The notes: generated by a model not told the origin, from the sequence alone. Positions 10,264 to 21,900 are shown, counted from the stretch's first letter. The stretch is 64,000 bases of DNA from Diphasiastrum complanatum (GCA_029204225.1 CM055094.1:9903234-9967233), one strand, 5' to 3'. Numbers and translations: made by a program.

Positions 10264-10872
10264 ATGGTAGAGAAATTGGATGGTTCGAATTACCATTTAT
10301 GGAACTTTAAAATGAGAGTAGTACTGATGGCCAAAGAATTATGGGAAATAGTCGTTGAAATCGAACTACTTTTCAGTGTCGATGAGCAAGCCATTTCCAA
10401 CTGGAAGCTCAGGGATGGCAAGGCTTTTCCCTTAATCACCCTTAACATCTTCGACACACAAATTGGTCATATCAGAAAAGTCCAATCATCGAAAGAAGCT
10501 TGGGATATATTGAGTACATTATATGAAGTGAGGGATATCACTTCGAAGCTGCATCTGAGGAGAAAATTTTTCTCTCTCAGAATGTCAGATGGTGATTCTG
10601 TTCAGAATCACATAAATGAATTTAAGACTCTAATGGATCAAATAGCAGTAGGTTCAGCAATTGAAGACTCTGATGCTGTTATGACCTTATTCTCAAGCTT
10701 ACAATCTTCCTTTGAAAACTGGGTGATGATGGTTTCCACACACTTAGACATCACATTATCCAGAGTCATAACTATGCTGCTGCAGGAGAAAACAAGAAGA
10801 GGTGGAGCATCTTCATCCTCCTTCAACGACTCACAAGCATTATTCTCCAAGAAGGGCTCAAGAAAGCAATAG
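10264..10872 (+). CDS. Copia D gag (truncated before the zinc knuckle)
   Basis: 202-residue frame with the copia gag layout: 'LDGSNYHLWNFKMRVVLMAK' near the start (the conserved FxxWKxxMxxxL-like block), 'SSKEAWDILSTLYE', 'KLHLRRKFFSLRMSDGDSV' and 'VMTLFSSLQSSFENWVMMVS'. It ends at a stop after 'KKGSRKQ'. In autonomous elements gag packages the RNA. A stop-free start is present, but the downstream protease frame is broken and the element lacks pol, so this gag is probably not part of a working element. Confidence 0.75.
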   Translation: MVEKLDGSNYHLWNFKMRVVLMAKELWEIVVEIELLFSVDEQAISNWKLRDGKAFPLITLNIFDTQIGHIRKVQSSKEAWDILSTLYEVRDITSKLHLRRKFFSLRMSDGDSVQNHINEFKTLMDQIAVGSAIEDSDAVMTLFSSLQSSFENWVMMVSTHLDITLSRVITMLLQEKTRRGGASSSSFNDSQALFSKKGSRKQ

Positions 10873-11478
10873 AAGAAGAAAGCTGTTTGACAAACTGACA
10901 ACAATCAAAAGCAGTCACAGAAGTCCTAGAATCAGCCACCTGCGCAGAACAAGAAAAAAAGACTCTTTTGCAGGTACTGCAGGAGACCAAATTATGAGAT
11001 CCAGGACTGTCAAGTCTTGAAGTTCAACAACGACAAGAAGAAGCAGCTGGATCAGGAAGCTCATGCAGCCGACACCAGGCAGAAGATCGAAGATGATGAT
11101 GAGCAGGAAGTCTTCATGGTGAGCCATCACCATGTCGAACAATCAGAGGAGTGGTTTCTCGATTTTGGAGCTACACAACACATGACAAGCCATCAAGAGT
11201 GGTTCATCGACTATTCATCCTATAGCACAAATAAATTTGTTCACCTTGGGGACAATAGTTCCCACATAATTGAAGGTGAAGGTACTGTTAGGATGAATTT
11301 TTAGAATGGAATGTCGAAGCTTATACCAAATGTATTGTATGTCCCAAATCTGACAACAAATCTACTGTCAGTCAGTCGAATCACAGATTTAGGACATAAA
11401 GGGTAGAGTTTCTGACAGATTCCTGTCACATTCTTTATAAGAGTAGTAGAGTTCTCGCACTCGGAAAGAGGCAAGGAT
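10873..11478 (+). pseudogene. Copia D zinc knuckle and protease remnant
   Basis: Pieces in changing frames: a CCHC-like remnant near 10970-11010, then 'EEWFLDFGATQHMTSHQEWF', where the protease active site is usually DSGAS/T and here reads DFGAT. After a TAG near 11302 come 'LIPNVLYVPNLTTNLLSV' and, after another break, the pre-integrase start. The serine of the D-S-G triad is replaced, so the protease is dead even apart from the stops. Confidence 0.7.
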
Positions 11479-11640
11479 TGTTAGAATAATAAATGTAAAT
11501 GATGTAAAAGCCATAGGTTACTATGACCCAAAAGGTCGAGATCTGTGTAACCATGGTCATTTATATTTTAGGCCCAAGTTAGTATGAAACTAAGTTGTAG
11601 GGACTTGTGGGTCCACTAGGGGCCTATACATGTGAATTAA
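11479..11640 (+). repeat. LTR start of the copia B/D type
   Basis: Starts TGTTAGAATAATAAATG after the purine-rich GGAAAGAGGCAAGGAT. For about 80 bases it matches the copia B LTR at 3216 in opposite orientation, including CCATAGGTTA, GACCCAAAAGGTC and TGTGTAACCATGGT. The right end is not clear; the AG-rich DNA to about 11830 may belong to it. Being downstream of gag in the same orientation it would be a 3' LTR. Confidence 0.5.
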
Positions 11641-12616
11641 GTACATCTGGAGCAGAGGTGAGTTACGATCCGTGGGCAGCAAGAACAAAGAGAGAGGAAA
11701 GAGCACAGAGAGCGAGAGAGAGCAGGGCAGAGCGAGAGCGAGAGAGAGGCGAGAGAAGAGAGCTGAGAGAGCTTTTGCCCTAACCAAAACTCTCGATCTA
11801 GTGAGTACTAAGAGAGAGCGATTCCAGCATTTTGGACTTTGACGAATCAAAACACTTGGGAAGGGTGAGTTAATTTTCTGTCTTAAAAGTTTTGATTTTG
11901 TTTCTTGGTTTTTCATCATGTCATTGCATTGCTGCCATCGGAGATGATGAAGAAATGCATCCAGATTGTTGGAGGGGATCGATGTAGCCTAAATGAGTAA
12001 CGGGTTTGTGTGCTGAAAGTTAAGCAGACAAGTGGAAATCAGATATTATGTTTGTGTTCTAGGAGATGAACATAGAGTTTCAGGAAGTAAGCGATTTTGT
12101 TTGATTGCTGGATTTTGTCATAAAATAAGCGATATGTGTTACTAATTATATATTTCCCTCTTGGGTTTTTGCGATTTATGTTTTTTTATTCTTTAGGGTT
12201 AGGGCATGTGTAAAAAAACTCCAGATTTTTCCGCCCTTCTTATAATTAAGCTTTCTTTATGGAGATTTCTGTTGCCAAGGCTTGAAAAACCTTTATAATT
12301 GTAGATATAGTTAATCTAGTCTTGTTGATTGCTTTTCATGCTCATATTCGATTGAATCTTTTCTCAAGAAAGTTAGTTTTCTTTGCTTTAATTTGTTGGT
12401 ATTCGTTATTTTTACAAGGGAAGTTCATGCATTGTTGGAGTGTTTTGAAAAGCTCTTTCATGCTCATGATAATCATTGAACCCGAGGAAGGACTACAAAA
12501 CTGCTTCAACTTCTGTAAATGTCGGCTCCAAGAGTGGCTCACAAAGGTCCTCTTCAATTGTAAAGTGGCTATGGCAAGCAAGGATCAGAGGCGTCAGGCT
12601 GCTTTCTTCTTTTAAA
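11641..12616 (+). promoter_or_regulatory. Region upstream of SKI2, probable 5' leader
   Basis: No coding frame is supported. The stretch 11670-11830 is rich in GAGAGA words, common in plant 5' leaders but also in LTRs. 'GGGAAGGGTGAGTTAA' near 11858-11872 could be the donor of a leader intron. The promoter and transcription start cannot be fixed from sequence alone. The adjacent LTR at 11479 might contribute promoter sequence; that is speculation. Confidence 0.3.
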
Positions 12617-12632
12617 ATGGCTCCCCGAATAG
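12617..12632 (+). CDS. SKI2: SKI2 exon 1 (coding part, 16 bases)
   Basis: ATG plus four codons and one base ('MAPRI' then G), followed by the donor GTATAT. The single leftover base completes the two-base start of exon 2 (G + GT = Gly), giving '[20 protein letters not shown]', close in length and layout to the N-terminus of other plant SKI2 proteins. The call rests on phase and position; no transcript is available here. Confidence 0.6.
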
Positions 12633-15600
12633 GTATATCTCATTTCTTAAAATATATGTTCATTCCTTCCATGTTTACATACTACATGCTTTTAAGTTTT
12701 TGCCTTGTAGACGTGTTTCATTTTTGGTCATCTCCCTTGCTAAAGTTGGGAAAAATACTTATTATTGTGCACTTGATGATGTACAAATGAATTGCTATGA
12801 GTCCTGAATAGGAAGCAAACTATATATCAACTTTTGTTCTTTCATATTGCTAAGTTAGCTAGAAGTTTTTCATTTAAGTTGTGCATGGTGTGTCCATTGT
12901 TTGCAAGCTCGAAAAAAAAATCCGAGATTTGATTTAATCCACCTATTTTTCCTCATAATTCTAGTCCAGACATGAGGGTCCGGGCCGGACGCGGGCATTC
13001 CGCGTCCGCGTCTGGACCCGGACGTGTCCGACCCCCGGATGCGGGGTCGGACGCGTCCATATTTTTTTTGTCTAAATAACACACAAAAAATCAAAAAGAA
13101 AAAAAAAACCGGACGCGTCCGGGGACCCGAACGCATCCCTGGCGTGTCCGCACGTGTGTTTGGACGCAGGGGTCGCTTCCTTAGTTCTAGTCATTTTGGA
13201 AAAATTAAAAGTTATATTTAGCTTTTTGAATTACATGACACAAATACGAGACATTTTCTTGTTTTCATTTGGAAAATTTTAAGTGGAACATTGTGGTATG
13301 AAATGTACGCTCTAGGTAGATTGATGACCATAGAAATTTTTGATAAAACTAGGTTTCAGTATACTATGAAGATGGAAAGAAGTTTTATGAAACAGTTGTG
13401 GGAACCTCTAGTGGCCATTGGCCAAGCTCAAGGGGGCCAAATGCCTTGGGGTAAGTGCAAATCTAAGAAGTTCAAAGGCCAACGACAAGCTCAAGGTGGC
13501 CAAAAATGTGAAGTGGGATCTTACATTGTTATTAAAAATATAAATGTCAAAGAAAAATTAAATTAACATATGTTTTTGTCGAAGAAAGGGACTCAAAAGG
13601 GGATAAGAGAAGATTACAACGATGGCTTTCCCTCCTTCAAGATCCCTCATGCACTTTTAAAATATTTCTATTCTCCCCTCTTGTTGATGCTCCCGTGTTA
13701 TTGATCGCAGATCTAGATTTATCTTACATCATGAGAAGGGTGGCAAATATATCTCTTGAGGCCATCTAGCCAAGCCTTAAAAAATGGCCAGCTCATGTGC
13801 TTCTCCTAGATGAAGAAAATACTCACCATAAATAGTGAATGGCCCACCATCATTTGCAGAAATCCTAGTAATATCGATATCATCACTGTCAGGTGCATGT
13901 ATCCTAAAATGGTCCATGTAGTTGTTTGAAATTCGACCTATCTAGAAGAAGTTCTGGCATTGAAGTCCCTCGCAAGAAGCACATGACCACACTTTGAGTA
14001 TAGGAGAATGTTTGAAGATCAATCAACATAAGGAGAGCCCATATTATCCGCAAAAGTTGAAGTCTTAGGAGGAAGGTAACAAGCAACAATGCAAACATCT
14101 CTATCAAGCCCAATACTCTGACCAAGTAATCGGATCCAAAGATATCGTGCCTACTCATCATGTCAAATCACTTCAATGATAGGTTGTAATGAATCCCTGT
14201 ATAAGCATGTGACTACTCTGAGCCTTTGCTCCCAATTGATCTAGTCTTTGGAAGGTATTCCAAGTCCCGTTGGAAATTCTTAAATGATCGCAAACCCTTC
14301 TGCTAGCTTTCATGTGTTTTCATTAAATAAAGGATATCTATCAAATCCCGTACCAAGGATCAAAACTAGGATGCCGAAACTGAGAGACACAAAGGGATCG
14401 GATGGTGGATAAATCCAACCCAACCAACCTAGACGATCGGATCTGGCCCCCAAGCTATGGAGATCAGTGCCTGAGGATGAGGATTATGATTATGACGACG
14501 ACGAGGATGACGACCGCTCTCATGCTCATAGAGATGTCGAAATGATGGGAGAAGAAGGTACAAATGGAAATGATGAGATTCCTACGATCGTACAAGACCA
14601 AATTGGGGGTAATTTGAGGCCCCCACGTTTGGATGAGATAGAATTAGAAGAAGAGGAGATTGAGAAATGAGTGATCAGAAAGGGTGGTGGGGGAAACGTG
14701 GAAGTCAGAGACTATGGGTAGAGACATGAGGAATAATATATCTTTGCCTGTGATAAAGTCAACAAGGTCCCCTGCCGTGGAAGATGAATGTATGCCACAC
14801 TCCAATCCAAAGGTGGTGTGGATGGGGCCTCGGGGTTCTCCCAACCTCGGGCACCCCAAATCCCTAGCACTGGGAGCTGCTAGGAGCCTCTACAGTGGTA
14901 TCACGTAGCTTAGCTCTGCACCGCAAAGCATCTTGGCGACTCGCGAGATGATGAGTGTGGCTGCATCTCTAGTGGTCCTCCATGCGGTATCTGCCCGAGA
15001 ATGGTGTTGAGAAAGCGTTGGCTTCAGCGAAGGCATCCTGTGTATCCGGGATCTCGCGAACCCTAATGTTGGGCGCTTTTCAGTCTCGAGATTTTTCTTC
15101 CGAAATGGTGGCTGAGATAACCAAGGAGATGGGAGCGCTTGGTTTGGTGCCTTTTTCAGAGCTGAAGCCCAAGAAAGGGCCTCTTCTTGTTGCTTTTCAA
15201 TCTTTGTCTCTAGTTCCCGTATCATATTGGTGGCCGCAGCCTGTTTGGTCCCGATGGATTGTTTGAGTGATGCAACTTTGGACTGCAGCATGTTTTTCTC
15301 GTGAATCAAAGACGTAACCATTTCTTTCAATTGCGAGATTTCTTGCCGCAAACTCTGGAAATCTGTCTTGATTTGATCAATCTGCCAAGAAGAGAACATT
15401 TCAGTTGATTTGGAGGGCGTATACGGGATGCTAGCTGGAGGTTGTGAGCTAACACTGGTCGGAGCAGGAAGAATGGGATCAGAAGGAGCAGATTCTGAAG
15501 GAGGGATGGGCAGTGCTGCAGGTAGGGTTGATCCCTCAGTAGAGGTAATGCCAACAGCGATGATGCCATCATCGAGGTCCGTGAGGGGGGGGGATATGCA

Positions 15601-15858
15601 ATCTGCAGGGGGGGCGGAGGTAGGGCAGGTGGCAGCAGGGGGTGGTGCATCAGCAGCGAGGGGGGTGGAGGTAGGGGAGGTGGCAGCAGAGGGTGGCAAA
15701 TCAGCAGCGAGGGGGGGTGGAGGTGGCAGTAGGGGGCGGTGCATCAGCAGTGAGGGGGGTGGAGATAGGGGAGGTCGCAGCAGGGGGCGGCACACTAGCA
15801 GCGGGGGTAGGGGAGGATCGGGAGGGTCTGCTGCGGACAGGGATGGCACGAGGAGGGA

Positions 15859-15918
<60 letters not shown>

Positions 15919-18900
15919 ATTCATCAATGTTGTGCAGGTGGAGAGCTTCCATTTAGGTTGTCACTTACTGGATACAGTGGCCATCTCCGAGTTGAACCAT
16001 TGCCTCCTGTAACACGAGAAGCTCCAGTTGGTTTCTTTCCAGATCTTATTTTGGTATGCTTTTAGGCTTAGTTGCTTTCCAAATCTATTCTGGAATACTT
16101 TTATGCTTAGTTGGTCGAATTGTTTATTCAAAGTTAACCAAAGTGGGAGTTTCTTAGTTTTATCAGTGATACTGATGTATATCTATCACCTTCTGTCTAT
16201 GACTTATTTTTTCTTTGCAGCCACCAGCTTTACCGGCAGATACTCCCGATTCTTTGCTAAGAAAAATTGAAGATGAATATATTACTCCTTGCCTTGATGA
16301 TGAAGTGCATGACGTTGCTAATTGTGGTAAAACATGGGATTTTGAATGGTTTGGTAGTAGTGTTCCATACTTGGAACCCTCTGTACCACAGACAACATTG
16401 GTTCCTGTATGGATACCTCCCCATAGACGTTCAAAGCAAAAAAAGGAGAAGTTTGTAGGAAGCATTGAAGCTACTAACATCACCGATGCTAATACAATGT
16501 GGATTCCTGATTTTGAAGAGGTCAGTGTTGCCGTGTCTTTTTTCTTGAAACTTATGAACTCAGTTACTTGTTCTTATGTGTTGTTGTTGAAGAGTTTGAA
16601 GTTTTCTAAAGATAACACAATATCTGTAGTGACAAGAGTATCACCACCAACATCTGCCGTTACTTTAAGAAAGAAAAGGCGTGTACTTTCACACCAGAAA
16701 TGTGCACAATAAGTGGCAGTTGTGTCAAGATCTTATCTATATTTTTATTTTCATGAGCATTTGGAAAGGTAATGTCCATCCGAACTTGTATAATCTTTAG
16801 TTCATGCTTAGTCAATGAAATCCTTGAACTAGGACGGTCAGGATACAATTGACACCAATTTGTGCTCCCATTTCTATGGTCTCGCAAGCAGATGATAAAT
16901 CAAAGATAATAGTGATGAATGTTTTGCTTTCATTATTCAAAAGTTGAGAATTTGTCTATTTAGCTTGCTGTTCTGGCTAATTTGCGAATTACTAGCTTGC
17001 AGATTATTCGTTTTCTTTGTATAACATAGGAAAACAAGAAGATTCTTTGATGACTGGGCAAACGTTTCATGCAATGTCTTCATTATGATGTTCAGGTAGA
17101 GGCTCCACATTCTACTGAAGGAGCACATAATTCTTCATCCTTGTTGCGAAGGCCAGGTCCCCCCGAGGATTTTGTAAGGGGTAGCACTAGCAATCAACCT
17201 TTTCTTCCAGGTGGATCAGATTTATCCCACAAGGCAGAGAAGTACATTCCCGAAGGAGCTTTGAATGGGGAGTGGTTGACTGAAATTTTGCAAGGAGGCC
17301 CACTTGAGACTGTTCCTCCCGGTTTTAAAAGAGGACTTGATCTTGGTGCCCCTGAGGTAAGGTCCTCAAAATATTGTTTTGCTGTGCATAATATATGAAC
17401 TCATAAATCTGGAGATATGTCAGATTGAGAGCATTTCTGTTGACGTTTGTGAAAGATTGATCATGTAAAAAGATTGGTTTATTAAGCGTTGGTTTTTATT
17501 TTGACAAGAAGAGGTTCTTTTTTCGATAAAGGATGTTTGACTGTGTAGATGTATTGTGATTTTTCTTAGCCCTTCCAACGGTCCAAAGAGAAGGCTGATG
17601 AGTCCATCTTTGGTCAAAGATTACGAGAAGACTCGTGCCCTAAGGTTGTCATTTCCTTTGTGTTATTCCCTTTATGAGGATTTGTGTTGTCATTGTAGTT
17701 TTGTATGCAGAGGATCTGTATACGGTAGAGTTGAGTTGAAAGATTTGTCTTGTTTTGCGCATTTCTTGGGCTCCAGCTAACGGTCTTTCCGGTTGTAGTT
17801 TTTCATTATTGTCCATTGCTTTTCTTGTCTATAACATATAGGTAAAAGGAACAAACAAAGGAAAAGACTAGACACTCTGAAGTTCAACAGAAGCTTTGTC
17901 CGTATAGAACAGTGTTTGCATGGATTTGGATACTGCATTGTTACGGAGTCTTGATTTAAGCAGTCATGAATCTTTGAATTTGATGTTCAAACCTGTGTTC
18001 TAGTTTTAGACAGAATCAAATATTTTTTGATACTGTTTTAATTCAAATCTTCCAAATTATGTCAAGCTTCTGTTCCCTCTGGAAATCACAATGGCAATCC
18101 ACTAGATTTGATTTTGATGGAAAATATAAATGATCTATCAACAGGTCATACTGGACTGCAAGACAAATTGTCCTGCTCAGGGTAGAAACTAAACCGTACT
18201 GTGCTAGATTTCCTTGCATGAGCCAGAGTCAAATATTTTTTGATACTCTTTTGATTCAAATCTAGCTTCTGTTCCCTCTTGAAATCACAATGGCAATCCA
18301 CTCAATTTGATTTTGATGGAAAATATAAATTATCTATCAACAGGTCATATTGGACTGCAATACAAATTGTCCTGCTCAAGTTAGCAACTAAACCGTACTG
18401 TGCTAGATTTCCTTGCATGAGCTGAACCCTACTTACAAGGACTCTGGAGATGAATCAAATCATTGTGGAAGTTTGGGCTTCTACATTGTTCATTGTTAGA
18501 TAAGGGCCTCCCATTCAGATTAAGTTTAAGAATCAATGGACTGTAGTTGCAAACTTTCTGATGAATAAGTCTCTTCTAGTTTTTCTCCTGATCTCCAGAG
18601 TCTGTATGACATTGCATTGCTTGCTAGGCTTAAGGATACAAAAAGTAACTAGTACCATGAAGACATGTAGGAGAACTACATGTCTTCATGATAGTATATT
18701 TCTAATTAGAGTTCTAGTCATAGTCATGTACTGAATGGAGCTTGCACTTTCATGCAATTGATGAGAACTAACACATGGTAGCATGTGTTCCTTGAAGAAA
18801 CTTGGTTCCTTGAATAAACTTGTCATTGGCTTGACTTGTCTAAATTGGCTTGACCTTGGCTATATTTAGCCTAACTGGATCTAGGACCTTAACAATGTCT

Positions 18901-21900
18901 AAATATGGACAAATTTTCACCTATATTCTAGTATTATAATGTTATACTCTGTGTTGCAGTGGATCGCGATCCGCTGCAAAAACGTTCCGGATCGTGCGAT
19001 CCGGAACGTCAGCGATCCGCGACCCGGATCGGAATTTTTTTTTTTTTTTTTTTTTTTTGTGGAAAAAGGAGTAATGGCCTTTTTTTTTTTTTTTTGAGTT
19101 TAATACTAACTAAATCAGTTTTGAATGGTGTTCTGATGCCAATGGTTTGCAGATCTACTGATTCCGTTTTCTGTTAGAAAATGATAGAAAGAGTTAGAAG
19201 GAGCCTTCCTTAGATTGGCGGGAATTGTATACTTCTTTTGGAATAGCTGAAACAGGGGGTTCGGGGGGCGGTAGCCCCCCAACGGCGGGGTCCGGGGGCT
19301 GCCGGTAGACCCCGGCCCCGACGGTAAGGCCTCTTCATGATTTGGCCTTCCAACACTCCTTGAGTGAAAACACACTTTTTGGTGTTTTGCACCCGAAACA
19401 GTTGGCAAACTACACAGTCCAGATTTCTGAAACCATATGAAAATGCAGCCAGTTTTCTTAAACCATCTACTGATGTCCAGATTTCTAATCAATGTAGCCC
19501 GCAGCCATCTGAAACCAAGCAACAGATCTGCATAACAATTGCTTTTTTGATATCCTTTCACATGATACCCATATTGGCAACTATAAAAAAAAAAAATAAA
19601 TTTGCGTTCCGGGAAACCCTAATGGGAAATCCCGGATCGCGTTTCGGAACGCGGACTGCAACCTTGGTTATACTAGGTTTGCTCTGCTGAGCGTGGCGGG
19701 ATTATTGTCAATGTTATTGTGAAGTGTTATCATAGGAAAACTACTGAGATGCATGCCAAATAAAAGACCCTTTTCAAAGAAAAAGGAAAACACCTTCAGT
19801 TGATATGTTTTTAAATTTACATATGTCATTTTAAAAAGCACAAATGCTTATTAAAATGCAGTATTGGCTCTAGAAGTCTCAACATTATGCCAATATTTTC
19901 TTTTCTCAGCAAATGATGGGTTATGTACAATATGTACATCCTTAATGATTCCTAACCAAAGAGCAGGCAAGGGCTCCGCTCCAAATGTTAATGATGTAAT
20001 AGCCTGGACTTGAATCCGTACCTTTGTGGACTTGAAAACAAGTATAGTAACTCCAAAGTAGAGTTTTATAAGAGCAAGAAATAGAGGGATTGGTATCCTT
20101 ATTGTTAGACTCAATGCAGGGGAACAGAAAAGATTCATGGATGTCGTTAAGTAGCTGATTAGAGGCATTGTGCCTTCATGTTGTAGTCTTTTAGGCCTAA
20201 CCATTTGTTGCAAGAACCTTCAATTGGCTATATGCCCCATTGAACACATCTTGGTCTCCAGGGAAGGTGCCACTAGATGCATACTGCCAGAAAGTGTAGT
20301 ATCCCCAATGATATGGATAGCTGGTGGGATTCGAGCAATAACAAGCCAGCCAGAATGGGCAGTTGGCACTGAAGTCCCCGGAAGTACCAACGCACTGGTT
20401 ATACCAGCTAGCTGTGCTATAGATGACAGGCCACACCCCAGTAGCCGAGTGATATGTGTTAACAAAATCGCTGATCCAAGAGCCCATTGCTGCCTGCCCC
20501 AGGTTGTAACAGGTCTGTGCAGGCGTGCATGAGGATCCGCAGCTTGGATTGTACTCAATGTCTAGAGCGCCAGGCAAAGTGAATCCATCTCCAGACCAGC
20601 CGCCCCCATTCTGTACGAAGAAGTTGGCTTGCGTAGCACCATTCGAAATATCAGGACGACCAAAATGGTATGCACCACGAATCATTCCTACGTTGAATGA
20701 GCCGTCGTACTGCTGAGCAAAGTAGGGATTAGTATAGCCTGTTCCTTCAGTTGCTTTGACGTATGCAAACTTTGCGCCATTGTTGAAGGCAGTGGTCCAG
20801 TCCACGTTGCCCTGATAGCTGCTGACATCCATGCCTGGTGTACCTGATTGCAGCAGGCGGTGGTTGGTGAAAGAGGCGGACCCTCCATTCACCTCTTGAC
20901 GATTGCGAAGATATCCGCCCATGCGTGAATCTTGCATAATGGCTGTGGTGGCAAACTCCGTTGCATTGTCAGCTGTGCTGCCGTCGTGCATTATTGCACC
21001 GCATTCTGTGGTGGAGTCACCGGAAGCCTTGGTAGTGTACGCCAGTAGAGCATTGATGCCAAGTAAGATGATCAACAAGTTGGGGATCCATGCTGAATAA
21101 CTGGTGTCCGATCTCATTTTTGCCCTTGCAGATTCGAGCCTGTGTTGCTGAGTCTGATCTGTACTGCGACTATTCCACCCTCACTTCAAAAAAACTGGCA
21201 TTGTTCCTCTTTGAAAGACCATGTATTTATTCCTTCTTTTTCAGCGTCATGTGTAATTGAAAACAACGAGATCATCCATATCGGGATTGAATCTCGATAC
21301 ATCAAAATTTGGAATTTGGATGGCGAATCGTGAGCCGTGTCGTGGGAATAGTGATGGCTCATAGTGAATGGTGATGAATCGAAGACTATAAGCTTGATGG
21401 TTTGTGACATTCGTTTGTTACAGATACGATTGTCTACGCGCATTTAGGCAGTAATTTAAATCCCAATTTATTGTGTTAATTACTATTTTCCCATGATTGT
21501 GATGTTTTGATACCTGCCGTTTCCTGTACTGCGGAGCATGTATCATGGATTCCAAGATCATAGCTCTGGATAGACATCCCGATTCCCAAGCGCGCAGAAT
21601 TGCGGGCATATAGATAACATGCACTGATACAAGATGCCGAGATAAATGTACATCACATAGGTGGTTCACCTTTCATGTTGTACCCTGTTTTAAGGTAGTC
21701 CCAAACAGAGTCGCTATAAAAGACACTAACTTTAAGTTGAAAGCATACCTTGTCACCAGCCCGTGACTAAAAAGCAAAAAAAATCTAGTATTGTATAACT
21801 AACCTATGTAGATGGTATGGGTAAGTTGACAATTACATATAAAAACAGATCATTGCATAACGAAATCATAGTGGTCATAGTGGGGCGGTTTCTAACACAA

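Larger units (their letters stand above)
9145..11478 (+). mobile_element. Copia element D, 5' half
   Basis: A + strand copia with a probable 5' LTR (about 9145-10072), primer site (10073-10085), gag (10264-10872) and a broken protease region to about 11478. The pol reading stops within the pre-integrase region ('VLALGKRQGLL' in frame) at the LTR that starts at 11479. Integrase and RT are absent. It abuts the 5' side of copia B integrase, so it probably inserted there; no matching target duplication could be found on its right. Confidence 0.7.
13880..15927 (-). mobile_element. Rearranged LINE pieces (ORF1 and endonuclease) in SKI2 intron 1
   Basis: Minus strand, right to left: an ORF1 frame (15927-14890), the start of ORF2 endonuclease ('[18 protein letters not shown]') joined to an endonuclease C-terminal piece ('[12 protein letters not shown]', 14859-14690), then a second endonuclease piece (about 14130-13900: '[19 protein letters not shown]', '[12 protein letters not shown]', 'DFNART'). 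Between them lies a short + strand LINE 3'-end fragment (14467-14670). No reverse transcriptase remains. Loss of the 3' half with the 5' half kept is the opposite of ordinary LINE truncation, so later rearrangement is likely. Confidence 0.75.
17645..18948. other. Start of SKI2 intron 5, no gene seen
   Basis: Non-coding, apart from the tandem duplication at 18012-18422 and the perfect hairpin at 18656-18690. Confidence 0.6.

Noticed and set aside
12322-12615. 97-residue open frame upstream of SKI2 exon 1
   Set aside because: No domain, and a stop lies just before the SKI2 ATG. Probably leader or intergenic DNA.
15410-15956. Gly/Ala-rich + strand open frames opposite the LINE ORF1
   Set aside because: Antisense of the Pro/Ala-rich ORF1 and the GA tract. 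The minus-strand frame has the coiled coil and LINE homology.
18656-18690. MicroRNA gene
   Set aside because: A 15-bp stem with a 5-base loop is too short for a plant microRNA precursor, and nothing extends the pairing.
20170-20558. Open frames overlapping the GH25 gene in other frames
   Set aside because: They are shadows of the GH25 coding sequence, without domains of their own.
20197-21117. Bacterial or fungal contamination as the source of the GH25 gene
   Set aside because: It lies between plant SKI2 exons 5 and 6 and plant transposons in one continuous sequence. A chimeric assembly remains possible but nothing here points to it.
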